A DNA stretch of 17,357 nucleotides from Tulasnella sp. 424 (Eukaryota > Basidiomycota > Agaricomycetes > Cantharellales > Tulasnellaceae). The stretch covers positions 1 through 17,357 of the forward strand of contig WSUB01000356.1 in the NCBI GenBank assembly GCA_019633425.1, read 5' to 3'. Both the position numbers and the translations under genes were made by a program. Shown piece by piece: positions 1 to 10,146 of the stretch. The notes under the pieces were generated by a model, which saw only the letters and a list, made by a program, of their open reading frames with translations, searched no databases and was not told the origin of the DNA. Within the stretch, counting starts at the first letter, position 1, and each line of letters starts with the position of its first letter.

Positions 1-273
1 ATTGCTACCGTACAATGTACTACCCTACAGCTCCTTATATACCTTTCGCGAAGTAGATACATGGTCCGGTAGCCTCGTGGAACACTCTTAGCCGCAGCTC
101 CAAGTACCTATTTATATACATTCCTACATGTGCTCGATCTCGGCTATTTCGAATGGTTAGTCAGGATATCTAATGGGGTGGAAGAGGGTTCGTTAGTACG
201 GTTCCATCTAGAGGTCTAGGCAAGTTATACGGAGTAGGTATGGGGAACCGTGGGACGAACGCCTCATCGTCAC
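1..273. other. Left flank, no gene seen
   Basis: I find no convincing coding region, RNA gene or repeat here. The stretch is of mixed composition with some AT-rich patches (for example around 105-125). It ends where similarity to the second duplication unit begins, near the AGCATCG at 274-280. Confidence 0.5.
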
Positions 274-807
274 AGCATCGCTGATCGATTCAAACGTACA
301 ATCGATTGTTGCACTGCAAGCCGCACGTGTTAGCAGGGGGGTGTGCACTGAGGCCGCGCGCACACTTGAAGTCCTGGTCCACCCGACTTATTCGAAGGAG
401 AGAGCCCAGAATATGAAACTCAGTAGCATGTAGCGGGTTCGCAGGTCCGATTGACTAAGGGCCTTAGGGAGACTGAACAACTACTTCATAGAAGCGAATC
501 AAAGGATTCGTGGTACTACAACGTTATTTTATCTGCAGCGGGGCGATGCGGTAGCGTGCAATGAACCTTCCAAGAGATAAAAGGCCTCGAAGGTGCCCAT
601 AATTGTGGTACACTTCCTTCGCCTCGAGGCGCAGAGAAGAGCGGCATGAGCGCGCTTCACGAGTGCGTCAGGGCTTCCAGTGTTATAAAGACCCGATTCA
701 CCACTCCGTCCCTCATTTCACCTCCCTTTCGCTTCTCCCTGTCAGCGAAGCCCCTATCTGACCATCGACCCATCTGCTCGTCGATACCTCTTACGCCACA
801 CCATCCG
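274..807 (+). promoter_or_regulatory. 5' flank and TATA box of kinase-TPR gene 1
   Basis: A TATAAA at 684-689 lies 124 nt before the chosen ATG and is followed by a pyrimidine-rich stretch (about 717-745), a usual arrangement for fungal promoters. The same TATA box and the following CACCACTCCGTCC are kept in unit 2 at nearly the same distance (126 nt). Further upstream, islands such as TTATTCGAAGGAGAGAGCCC (388-407) are also shared between units. The frame upstream of the ATG happens to be open, but it would include the TATA box, so I treat it as non-coding. Confidence 0.6.
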
Positions 808-3226
808 ATGCAAGTGGACAATAACGACAACGCCGACCGTCGTGGTTCTCAAGAGTCCGATCCAGGCGATTCTGGCAGTACGCCCCAGCCACTGGCGAGC
901 AGCAAATTAGTACGTCCCGTCCGAATCACGAAGACTAATCATAAGCGCTCACCGTGGTTTGTTTCTACGTAGAGGGATAAACTCCAGAAACCTGCCGAAT
1001 GGCGAATCGATTTGACCTCGATCGAATTTCAGGGAGACGGTCCGGAGTTTCGTGGAGGATTTGCGACAGTTTCGCGAGCGTTTTTGGTTTCTACCCCCTC
1101 TTCGAAAAGTGGGGCGGATGATCCAGCTCAAGCCGAAGGGGAGAACAAGTCTGATGGTGGAACGCCCAAGCGAAAAGTCTGTTCCTATGAGACTCACTTT
1201 GTTTCCTACAACAAGTCATTGACCGAGCTGGCTTCCATATGTTAGGCCATAGCGGTGAAGAAACTGAAGATCGAGAATGGAAAGGACAAAGAGCGAGTAT
1301 TGGAGGTGAGAATAAGTTATCGTCCTGTCAAGCCCCCGTACGACGCTAAGTCCTCTCAGTTGGCACTCAGGGAAGCGGGATTCTTAACGGAGCTATCTCA
1401 CGGAAACGTTGTCAAGCTTGAAGGATTTGTGGAAGATCTATCCGAGGATAGGGTCTGGCTGGTCTTTCCTTGGGCGGACAATGAAAATTTGAAGGATTTT
1501 GTGGCCTCAGTCAACTGGGAAATCCCGGAGCGAATATGGCTGGTAAGATCGGGAAGCTGTCCTTCATGGCACCTTCTGAGGAGCCGTATGACAGATAGAC
1601 GACGTGGCGAGAGGAGTGGCGTACCTTCATAATCAGAGTCCGCCAATCTACCATGGCGACCTCAAATCGGTGCGTCCGGATCATTTACTGTGATGTGATG
1701 CTTGACAAGCTGAAACTGTACGCTGTGTAGGCCAACGTGTTGGTAAATTCAGGTTGTCGCGCAGTCATCATGGACTTTGGCTCCGCGCGTCGTCTCGCAA
1801 AAAAGGATCCTCCTCTACAGCCCGAGAAAAGCAAAAGCCGCGCGCAGCCAGTGTTGCCGCTCGAGACGGAATTTTGTGAAGCCACTAATACCATGATACT
1901 GAAGGGTAATCAATTTACGCTTCGCTGGGCTGCTCCGGAGCTGCTCATGGAAGATGAACCTGGCATGGAACCTGGCCTATGGAGCGACATCTGGGCACTG
2001 GGCTGGATTTTTTTCGAGGTATACCAAAATCCGGATATTGTTCTCGACGGAAGCTTACAATCGGTGCTGGAATAGGTCATAACGAATTCAATTCCGTTTC
2101 AAAATGTCCAAAAGGACTCCGCCGTCTTCATACACGTCATTCAGGGAAAGGTCCCATCCGTCGCTGACCACGCCAGCATGGTGTTGATGCGGGCACTTTA
2201 CTCGCTAATGATCACGTGTTGGTGCATCGATCCTAGCAAGCGGCCAACAGCTGAGGAGTGTCGAAAGTTAATGAATCATATGGTGAGTGGTGCTAGTTTT
2301 GGGTTTACTTGAACACTATCTAACCTGTTGCCATACAGCCAATGATTATTCCGGATCGGCAGCGGGCCGCAAATACGTCGGTTTCGGAAACTCGCTCCCC
2401 TGAACTTCTTATCCAAATGGGAGAAATGTATAGACTTCAGGATGATAATATCAACGCATCGAAACTTTTCACTGAAGCCTTGGCCATCTGCACGGAGACC
2501 ACCAACAACGCGGGAAAAGCCAAAGCTCTCTTCGGTCTCGCCGAAGTGAATCGGCTTCAAAACAATTGCACCAAGGCCATTCAGCTCTACTCGGAAGTCG
2601 TCCAAATCCGCACCGAAATTGGCGACAGACAAGGAAGAGCCACCGCTCTGCGGGGTCTCGCTTGGGCGCATCGGCTCCAAGATGAGTTCAGCGATGCCAT
2701 TGCGTTCTTCTCTGAAGCCGTCCAAATTTGCACTGAAATTGGCGACACATCAGGGAAAGCCATGGCTTTGTGTGGTCTTGCTGGTGTGCATCGGGCTCAA
2801 AACAAGTACAGCGAAGCCGTTCCACTCTACACCGAGGTCGCCCAAATCTTCACCGACATCGGCAACAGATCAGGAAGAGCTGACGCTCTGTGGGGTCTCG
2901 CTGAGGTTTATTGGCTTCAAAAAAAGTACAGCCAGGCCTTTCAGCTTTTCTCCGAAGCTCTGCAAATCCGTACCGACATTGGCGACAGAAGCGGAAGAGC
3001 CTCGGCTCTAAAGTGCCTTGCCGACGTCCACCGCGACCAGGATCAGCACGAGGAGGCAATACGCCTTTATGAGCAAGCTGCCGGAATTTCTGAAGAAATC
3101 GGAGATACTCAGGAAGCAGAGATAGCATTAAACCGCGCCGCTCGCTGCCGTCAAAGACTCAAACTGGCGGTGGCGGAGGGATGTTTTGCCGACACATCTC
3201 GAGATCGAGCGAGATTCGGTTCTTGA
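808..3226 (+). CDS. Protein kinase (TKL-like) fused to C-terminal TPRs, copy 1
   Basis: Eight-exon model: 808-909, 973-1176, 1246-1305, 1360-1542, 1595-1669, 1731-2018, 2076-2282, 2339-3226. All introns are GT-AG, 49-69 nt and phase 0, giving 668 residues. The first intron contains a CTAAT branch-like site. The exon 4 acceptor could instead lie 9 nt upstream. Kinase landmarks: degenerate glycine loop RGGFATV (61-67), IAVKK with Lys107, alpha-C Glu127, catalytic loop HGDLKSAN with Asp205 and Asn210, DFG at 223-225, APE at 276-278 after an unusually long activation segment, SDIWALG (293-299), and DPSKRP late in the domain. Residues from about 390 to 645 form six 40-residue TPRs. No signal peptide or membrane segment is seen, so the protein is probably cytosolic. 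The substrate is unknown; the TPRs probably bind a partner. A 12-nt tandem duplication near 1950-1975 adds EPGM relative to copy 2. The stop lies 13 codons beyond that of copy 2. Product class is secure; individual exon edges are inferred. Confidence 0.85.
2397..3125 (+). repeat. Six 120-nt TPR-coding repeats in copy 1
   Basis: The DNA repeats with an exact 120-nt period. The segment coding for GLAxVHRxQ recurs near 2532, 2652, 2772 and 2892. Each unit codes for a 40-residue TPR with the pattern A-L-x-G-L-A, x-V-x-R-x-Q, Y-S-x-A, L-Y/F-S/T-E, Q-I, T-x-I-G-D. The helix-core motifs are EMYRLQDDN, EVNRLQNNC, WAHRLQDEF, GVHRAQNKY, EVYWLQKKY and DVHRDQDQH. The last unit is shared in position and sequence with the last unit of copy 2. 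Confidence 0.85.
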
Positions 3227-4034
3227 TACCCGACTGTATTTCGTGTTATGCATGTTTCTGTACCAGACTGTGAGCTATTTATCCCGTTGACTGAGTTTCT
3301 GGTACTCCGTCTCGCTTGTATGTATCTAGTTTATGCGACGCATTCGAATCGAGTAGTAACCTCCTGTTTTCTGAAACTCCTGTATCATGCATTTATTCCA
3401 TCGTTCTCCTCTCGTCTGAATGGGTCTAGGTCAGATGGAACCGTAATGAAGCAACGTCACTTGGCGTATGGAGAGTAACGTACATTCGAGTCGGCAGGCT
3501 TGTCGACTGCCGTACCTGGGTGTAGAACTTGAGCTGAACTATTAAAAAATTGAACGATTTTCACCGTAGGCACTATAACACTGGAAAGCGGGGAGGATTC
3601 TGGGGATTATTTCATTTATTGCGGCGCTGGGTGTCATTGCACAAAGTCCGCTTCGGCGTATTAGATCTCGTCGACGACCAAAATAGCACGCTTTCCTCCT
3701 GATTACGGCCCAAGAACGTTGCGTGGACGCTCAAATCGACATTACATATGTAATTATTATCATGCGTGAACATCAGGCGGACAGAAGAAGAGAAAATAAG
3801 AGGCAAGCAAGCTGAAGTAGTAGTAGAGCTCCCGAAGAAAAACAGGACATGCAGGCAACAAGAGCAGGCTTAAGAGAGAGAGCAAACGAAGAAAGACAAA
3901 GGAAGAAGGAAGGAAAGGAAAGGAGTGAAAACGAAGTCTATTGTCCATTGGATGAGCTGAAATGGTGAGGAACGCGTAAAGTAGATAGAGGAAATCGCCT
4001 CGAAGATGGCGGGCGGTTTTGATACCTTGGAGAA
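3227..4034. other. Convergent intergenic region 1, conserved with unit 2
   Basis: This region lies between the 3' ends of the kinase-TPR gene and the reverse-strand dehydrogenase relic, and should hold both 3' untranslated regions. It is collinear with 10147-11006. A block at 3664-3774 is about 92% identical by eye to 10626-10736 and includes the palindrome TTACATATGTAA. From about 3776 to 3945 the plus strand is strongly purine-rich (GAAGAAAGACAAAGG and similar), as is the matching part of unit 2. No polyadenylation signal can be fixed with confidence. Confidence 0.6.
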
Positions 4035-6080
4035 TTAGTTACGGCTTTCGCGGCTCACGTCACTGTTTGAAACCACCATTCGATCAGTCATGGAAGGCGT
4101 TAAAAGGTCCTCAACCCTGCTCACCGTCCGAAGAGCTTGACCTTCAACCAGTAACACCACCGTCTTATTCCTCAACGAGAACAGCGACGAAACGTAGACA
4201 TTTCTCCAAAAAAAAGAAAGTCACGATACCACCCGAGGCGAACCGTAGCCTTACCCAAAAAAGAAGGGAAAAGAAAGAAAAGAAAGTAAGGTCAACCGTC
4301 CGAAATCCAGATTACAGGCGGTTTCCGTTTGTGAAGGGTAAATCGGCGATAGACCTATCCAAGCCAATGCACGCCAAGGTTCCCTGACGGCTGGAGTGTA
4401 GAGGATGGATCTTGCCTGCTTTGTTGAGCTGATGGACGGTAGATTCGATTTCTTGAGCGCTGTCCTATTCAACGAATCCTCTTAGCATGACGTTCGGCTT
4501 TCGGTTCGTAGAGAGGCGTGGATGGCGTACCCTGGCTTTACCCTCTGGACCCTCCGGCAACCCGTTGCGGTCTCCGCATAGGTCCGCGAGCTTCTTCTCG
4601 AGTTCTTTATTCTCGACTGATTGACCGAGCAGACGGGCGAGGTGTAGGCCTTGTTGAGTCGCCCCTTGAGCTGTTGCTGCGTACGACGTAGCAGTGCACT
4701 GCCATAGAAACGTCCAACCCGTTAGCTTCTAAATGGTGCAATGGTCCTTTGAGCGAGGCGACACTTACATCGCCAATCGCGTAAACGTCGTTCACGTCCA
4801 AAGCCCCAAACGATTATCCACCAACACCCCCTCCCGTTCATCTACTGCCGCGGCAACTGCGCCATCAAATCCCTCCAACGGCTTACTAACGTTCCCCGCG
4901 GCCCACACCAACAGTCCAGACGGAATCTCCGTGACTGGCCTTTACCGTTCTTTGCCTTCGACCTCCTTGAACACGGCCTTGGTGAGGACCTCGATGTTCT
5001 GCTCCTTGAACGTCGATTCGGTGTGTTGATCAATTCGCGGGCGAACACGGGTAAGACGTTTGGTAACGCTTCGACGAGGGTAGCTTTGAGCTTGTCAGCG
5101 AGTTCGGAGTACCATGAACGCAGTTCGTATTTGATCAAGCCATAGAGTTCGCCGGGGAATTCGATGTCTATGGGACCGCCGCCGATAGCGACTAGCGCAC
5201 AAGACGTTAGTAAGACACACGAGGGTTTTCAATTTCGTTGTGGCGCGCCCGACTTACTCATAGCATTAAGCTATCGACTTCTTCTTTGCTTTCCTGGGGG
5301 AATGCGGAGGACTCGACGCAGTCCATAACGGGCGCGCAGAACTCCTCCGCGTCGGGAAGTTACTTCTAGAAGCATGGATGCTAGATTCGAAGAATATCCC
5401 TAGGCGAAAAGAAGATGTCACAATCAGCTACCACGATTCGCAACGCTAAAATCGTATCGCTGTCCTCACCTCCCTGACACCGCTAACGCCAACCTCTAGG
5501 TCTTGGCGCCCACGGCCTAGACTAAGACACCGTACAAAGTCATGGGGTTCGTGACCTCTCCTTGATGTCTGACAGGTCCGCGAGTGTGACTTGCTTGTTG
5601 AGACTCGAGAGGGTCGACTTTGGGAGTTTCGGCTTCCTAGGTGGAGACTCGGCGCGCTTTGCGTCCGGCGACGTAGAGAGGGATTGGGACGGCCCTCGAG
5701 AGTTCCAACTGCGAACGATGGAAGGAACGGCATGACCAGGAAGTAAAAGCTTTGGGGCCTGACGAGGACCGAAAATGGGTGCAGTGAGTCGTCTGCGAAA
5801 TTGAACGCGAATTAGAGAATTGTAGATTGGACCGAGCAAATAAGACGATCAGGGAGACGCACGAAGTTGCAATCCCAGTCCTCCGTATCTATGTTCTTCA
5901 GCATGCTCGTACCAGCCCATCTGCTTTCCAGAATGGAAAAACTACTTACCCTCCTCGAAAGGCGGTTTTTTTTTGCCAGTGGGTGAGTTTCCTTTGGTCG
6001 CAAAGTAAATGAGCGTTGTGGTTGTGCCTAGGACGGTGACCAACTTAGTGATCCGATCGAATGTGGTCAGCGCTCTATGT
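4035..6080 (-). pseudogene. Type II (alternative) NADH dehydrogenase, mitochondrial, badly decayed copy 1
   Basis: Reverse-strand fragments match the NDE/NDH-2 family, which oxidises NADH with FAD and passes electrons to ubiquinone without pumping protons. From N to C: a hydrophobic anchor LVTVLGTTTTLIYFA (about 6000-6046); a degraded FAD Rossmann segment ILESRWAGTSMLKNIDTED (about 5875-5935), where ILGSGWAG is expected; PSFAVGTLE and KQVTLADLSDIK in different frames; a second Rossmann motif AIGGGP (about 5180-5200) followed by LVEALPNVLP; DVYAIGDV (about 4770-4795); TATSYAATAQ; LNKAGKIHPLHSSRQGTLA; and the terminal DVSRESRN before a stop at 4035-4037. Lesions include TAG and TAA stops in the segment around 5360, a one-base loss near 5028, a one-base gain in a T run near 4210, a lost splice donor near 4318 and a net five-base loss near 4160. 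It is clearly non-functional. Confidence 0.85.
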
Positions 6081-7160
6081 CATTGAAATGGTTTTGTGAT
6101 GGCATCTTGAGGGTCGATAGCGCGGCAGGCTGTGAATATGGAGGCGGCGGGGAAGGGTCACACTTTGCGGCAACGCCTTGGGAACAATTAATGAGGTAAG
6201 CGTGCTCCTCACAGCCATCGACGACATTAGGCAGTCCGACGATCATTTGATTTCTGTTGCATGATCGACGTGCCCGGTGTTAGGTGTAGAGATATGAGGT
6301 GACGAGCAAAAATGGCTCGGACTCTCAGCCTTCAGACTGATGACGTAACGGTCCATCCCGCTAGACTAGACTCAGGGTCGTCCCGAAGTCGGTCCGGCGA
6401 GTGCTGACGCCAAGAGTCCCCTTCATTATTCCCAGAGTACCTACTCTCTCCACAAAACTTCCTCTTTTCTGGCGGTGGAGCTGGCCGAGCTGTGCAACTT
6501 CAACTCTTGTCGTGTCGACTGAATCCAACTCATGTTTCTCCCCTTCCAGTTGGTCGTTACTGGTTGTAAGCTGTGTGTGAATATCTGGTTTACTGTCTCC
6601 TCCCCACCGCACCAGTCTGCTCGGGCCACGATAAACTCAGATTACCATCATTACCGCCACGATCAAGCTGAGGGACGCAAGGCTATCAGATAGATTGGAT
6701 TAACATTCCTGGCAGTGCACTGCGAGACATGTACTCTCCCGCGTTAGCCTGAGGTTCTCAATGGACAAACCGTATTGTGAGCCTCGGCGTTTGACCGATC
6801 TTTTCGACCGTATCCGATTTGAACCTACTACGCACGCCGTGCATCCTCACAACCTTCAAGCCGGGTCCCAACTTGTATATTCCTTGCCCGGCATATCAAT
6901 TACACCCGGTCGCCTAGTCACCGAACGAATCAAACAAGACACCCAACGATACAACCCACCATTCGCGAATCGAGTCTCACCCTGATGAGGAAGATCAAGT
7001 GCACAGACAACGTTCGATCCAGATCTGCACCGCCATTCCCTACGTTCGAGTCCTAATCTTTTTTCGTGCAAACCCTCCCCCCCGGATCGATTCATTCGAC
7101 TTATTGGTCACGCTAAACACGCTGAAAAGTAACTTTGCTGTCCAGGGGTACTTTAGACAA
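6081..7160. other. Spacer between duplication units, no gene seen
   Basis: Positions 6081-6405 are the 5' flank of the unit 1 dehydrogenase relic. The part from about 6262 onward matches the end of unit 2 (shared CTGATGACGTAACG). From 6406 to 7160 the sequence has no counterpart in the other unit or elsewhere in the window. A 74-codon open frame at 6761-6985 has no recognisable motif, no paralogue and no splice support, so I do not call it a gene. No transposon ends are visible. Confidence 0.5.
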
Positions 7161-7667
7161 AGCATCCCTGATCGATTCTAAGCGCGCAATCGATTGTTGC
7201 GGGGCAACACACGCGTTAGCATGGGGGTGTGCACTGAAGCCGCGCGTTCACTTGCAGTCCGGGTCGACTCGACTTATTCGAAGGAGAGAGCCCCAAATAT
7301 GAAACTCAGTAGCAATTAGCGGGTTCGAAGATCCGATCGACAGGGGGCCTTAGGGAGCTACTTCGGGGAAGCGAATCGAAGGGTACAACGTTATCTTATT
7401 AGCAGCACCAGATTGGTGGCTTGTGACGAACATTCCAAGAAAGGAAAGACCTCGAAGGCGCCCATGACTGTTGCACACATCTTTCGCCTCAAGGGAAAGG
7501 GCACAGAGGAGAACGGCACTCCCGCGCAGGGCTTCCCGGGTTATAAAGACCCTCAGATTCACCACTCCGTCCCCATACCACCTCCTGTCGCTTCCTTCCC
7601 CTCGGCGAAGTTCCTACCCGACCATCGACCCATCTCATCTTCGATCCTGCTTACGTTAAACCATCCT
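7161..7667 (+). promoter_or_regulatory. 5' flank and TATA box of kinase-TPR gene 2
   Basis: TATAAA at 7542-7547 is 126 nt before the ATG and sits in GGTTATAAAGACCC, shared with unit 1. The flanking CACCACTCCGTCCC is also conserved, and CCTCGAAGGCGCCCAT (7450-7465) matches unit 1 at about 585-600. The frame upstream of the ATG is open back to 7413, but its protein is poorly conserved between units. Confidence 0.6.
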
Positions 7668-10146
7668 ATGCAAATGGACCAAAAGAACGACGCCGACCGT
7701 CATGGTTCGCAAGGATCCGATCCAGGCGATTCTGGCAGTACGTCTCAGCTAAGCAGCAAATTGGTACGTCCCACCGGAATCACGAAAAGTCATCATAAAC
7801 ACTCATCGTAGCCCATTTCTACGCAGAGGGATAAACTCCAGAGACTTGCGAAATGGCGAATCGATTCGTCCTCGATCGAATTCCCGGAAAACGGCCGGGA
7901 GTTTCGGGGAGGATTTGCGACGGTTTCACGAGGGTTTTTGGTTTCACCTTCCGCCTCGAAAAGTAGCGCGAACGATTCAGCTCGAACCCGCGGAGGCGAG
8001 AACAAGTCTGATGGTGGAACGTCCCAGCGAAAGGTCTGTTTCAACGAGACTCACTTTATTTCCTACAACAAGTCATTGACCGAGCTGGCTTCCATACGTT
8101 AGGCCATAGCGGTGAAGAAACTAAAAATCGATAATGGAGAGGATAAAGAGCGAGTATTGGAGGTGAGCATAAGTCATCCCATCACATCGAGCTCTCGCAC
8201 CGCGCTAAGTCCTCTCAGTTGGCACTCAGGGAAGCGGGATTCTTAGCCGAGCTATCTCACGGAAACGTCGTCAAGCTTGAAGGATTTATTGAAGACCTGT
8301 CCGAGGATAGGGTCTGGCTGGTCTTTCCCTGGGCGGACAATGGAAATTTAAAGGACTTTGTGGCCTCGGCCAACTGGGAAATACCGGAACGAATATGGCT
8401 GGTAAGATCAGGATGCTATCTTTCATAGCGCCCTCTGAGAAACCGTATCACAGATAGACGACGTGACTGGAGGAGTGGAGTACCTTCATAATCAGAATCC
8501 GCCGATCTACCATGGCGACCTCAAATCGGTGGGTCCGGATGTTCTCGTGACATGACACTTGGCAAACTGAAACTCTACGCTGCATAGGCCAACGTGTTGG
8601 TCAATTCCGGTTGTCGTGCAGTCATCACGGACTTTGGCTCCGCACGTCGTCTCGTGAAAAAGGATCCTCCGTTCCAACCCGAGAAAAGCGAAAACGAAAC
8701 ACAGGCAGCACTGTTGCTTGAGACGGAGTTCTGTGAAACCACGAAGACCATAACCCTGAAGGGTAATCAGTATACACTTCGCTGGGCACCTCCTGAGCTG
8801 CTTAAGGAGGACGAACCTGCCCTCTGGAGTGATATCTGGGCACTGGGATGGGTGTTTTACGAAGTACCCTGAAATCCGGATATTATTCTCCACAGAAGCT
8901 TACAACCAATGCTCAAATAGGTTATGACGAATTCAATTCCATTTCAAAACGTCCGAAAGGACTCTGTCGTTTTCATATACGTCATTCAGGGGAACCTCCC
9001 GTCCGTCGCTGATCACAGCAGCATGGTGTTGATGCGGGCACTTTACTCGCTAATGATCACCTGCTGGAGCATTGATCCCAGCAAGCGGCCAACAGCTGCA
9101 GAGTGTCGAAAGTCAATGACACATATGGTGAGTGGCTCCGGTTTTAGGGTTACTTGAACACAATTCGACCTTTTGCCGTATAGCCAATGATTAGTCCGGA
9201 TCGTCAGCGGGCCGCAAATATTTCGGTTTCACAGACTCGATCTCCTGAACTTCTTATCGAAATGGGATACATGCATAGACTTCAGAACGACTATATCAGT
9301 GCGTCAAAACTTTACAAGGAAGCCTTGGGCATCTGCACGGAGACCGCTGACAAAGCAGGAAAAGCTGACGCTCTCTTTGGCCTCGCCGAAGTGAATCGGG
9401 CGCAAGGCAATTACAGCGAGGCCATTAAGCTCTACTCAGAAGTCGTGCAAATCTACACCGATGCGGGCAACAGACGGGGAAGTACCCACGCTCTGAGGGG
9501 TCTTGCTGAAGTGTATCGGTATCAAAACAAGAACAACGAAGCCGTTACACTCTACTCCGAGGTTGTCGAAATCTGCACCAAAACCGCCAACCAAGCAAGG
9601 AAAGCCCAGGCTCTTTGGGGTCTCGCTGAGTTACATCGGGTTCAAAACGAGTACGGCAAAGCCGTTCGGCTGTACTCCGAGGTCGTCCAAATCTGCACCG
9701 ACATCGGCCACAGACAAGGAAGGGAAGAGGCTTTGCGGGGTCTCGCTAACGTGCATCTAGCCCAAGGAGAGTACAGCGAAGCCGTCCCACTCTTCTCCGA
9801 GGCCGCCCAAACCTGTGCCGACATCGGCAATAGGCGAGGAAGATTCGAAGCTCTGCGGGGTCTCGCTGAGGTGCATCGGCTTCAAAAACAGTACAGCCAA
9901 GCCGTTCAGCTTTTTACCGAAGCCCAGCAAATTTCTATCGACATTGGCGAGAGTTACCGGAGAGGCCGGGCTCTGCTGGGCCTTGCCGACGTCCATCGCG
10001 ACCAGGATCAGCACGAAGACGCGATACGCCTTTATGAACAAGCCGCCGGAATTTTTGAAGAAATCGGAAATACTCGGCGTGCAGAAGACGCATCAAACCG
10101 CGCCGCTGACTCCCGTCGAAAACTCAAACCAGTGGAGGAGGAATGA
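7668..10146 (+). CDS. Protein kinase (TKL-like) fused to C-terminal TPRs, copy 2
   Basis: Eight-exon model: 7668-7763, 7827-8033, 8103-8162, 8219-8401, 8454-8528, 8588-8863, 8921-9127, 9184-10146. All introns are GT-AG and phase 0, at the same places as in copy 1, giving 688 residues. The N-terminus (about 1-40) is acidic, Ser/Gly-rich and probably disordered. Kinase landmarks: RGGFATV (59-65), Lys106 in IAVKK, Glu126, HGDLKSAN with Asp204 and Asn209, DFG at 222-224, RWAPPE and SDIWALGW. HGD in place of HRD keeps the catalytic Asp. A linker starting PMISPDRQRAAN leads into seven 40-residue TPRs, ending at SRRKLKPVEEE. The sequence predicts an intact cytosolic kinase with a protein-interaction tail. 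What it senses or phosphorylates cannot be read from the sequence. It is convergent with the dehydrogenase relic downstream. The exon 4 acceptor may be 9 nt upstream. Confidence 0.88.
9241..10090 (+). repeat. Seven 120-nt TPR-coding repeats in copy 2
   Basis: Same 120-nt period as in copy 1 but with one extra unit. The helix-core motifs are YMHRLQNDY, EVNRAQGNY, EVYRYQNKN, ELHRVQNEY, NVHLAQGEY, EVHRLQKQY and DVHRDQDQH. The central units are more alike than the first and last, as expected if unequal exchange acts in the middle of the array. Confidence 0.85.

Larger units (their letters stand above)
274..6405. repeat. Tandem segmental duplication, unit 1 (about 6.1 kb)
   Basis: This block is repeated, diverged, at 7161-12995. 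The left edge pairs AGCATCGCTGATCGATT (274) with AGCATCCCTGATCGATT (7161). The right edge pairs ACTCAGGGTCGTCCC (near 6370) with ACTCAGGGTCCTGAG (near 12965), after which the two units stop resembling each other. Promoter, introns, exons, the convergent intergenic region and the reverse-strand relic are all collinear. By eye, well-aligned stretches differ at about one base in ten in both coding and non-coding parts. Unit 1 contains the kinase-TPR gene with six TPRs and the more decayed NADH dehydrogenase relic, and keeps about 340 nt (around 5918-6262) that unit 2 lacks. Confidence 0.9.

Noticed and set aside
646..807. Longer N-terminus for the kinase-TPR gene upstream of 808
   Set aside because: The frame is open, but the segment contains the conserved TATA box and is less conserved between copies than the protein from the chosen ATG onward.
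2397..3125. CRISPR-like reading of the evenly spaced repeats
   Set aside because: The 120-nt periodicity is fully explained by in-frame 40-residue TPRs in an intron-containing fungal gene.
3612..3806. Reverse-strand small ORF shared with 10577-10810 (MFTHDN to CNDTQRR, about 53 residues)
   Set aside because: Open in both units, but most base differences change the amino acid, which does not look like selection on a protein. It is better explained as part of a recently duplicated non-coding block.
4035..6405. Repeat-induced point mutation (RIP) as the cause of decay
   Set aside because: Some G-to-A changes fit, but the lesions are mainly small indels and mixed substitutions, and the adjacent kinase gene in the same duplicated unit is intact. 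A transition count would be needed to claim RIP.
6816..6854. Reverse-strand tRNA-like motif (complement GGTTCAAATC)
   Set aside because: Only a B-box-like match is present; there is no acceptor stem, D arm or A box at a suitable distance.
6761..6985. 74-codon forward open frame in the spacer
   Set aside because: No recognisable domain, no paralogue in the window, and an overlapping open frame on the other strand of similar length; it looks like chance.
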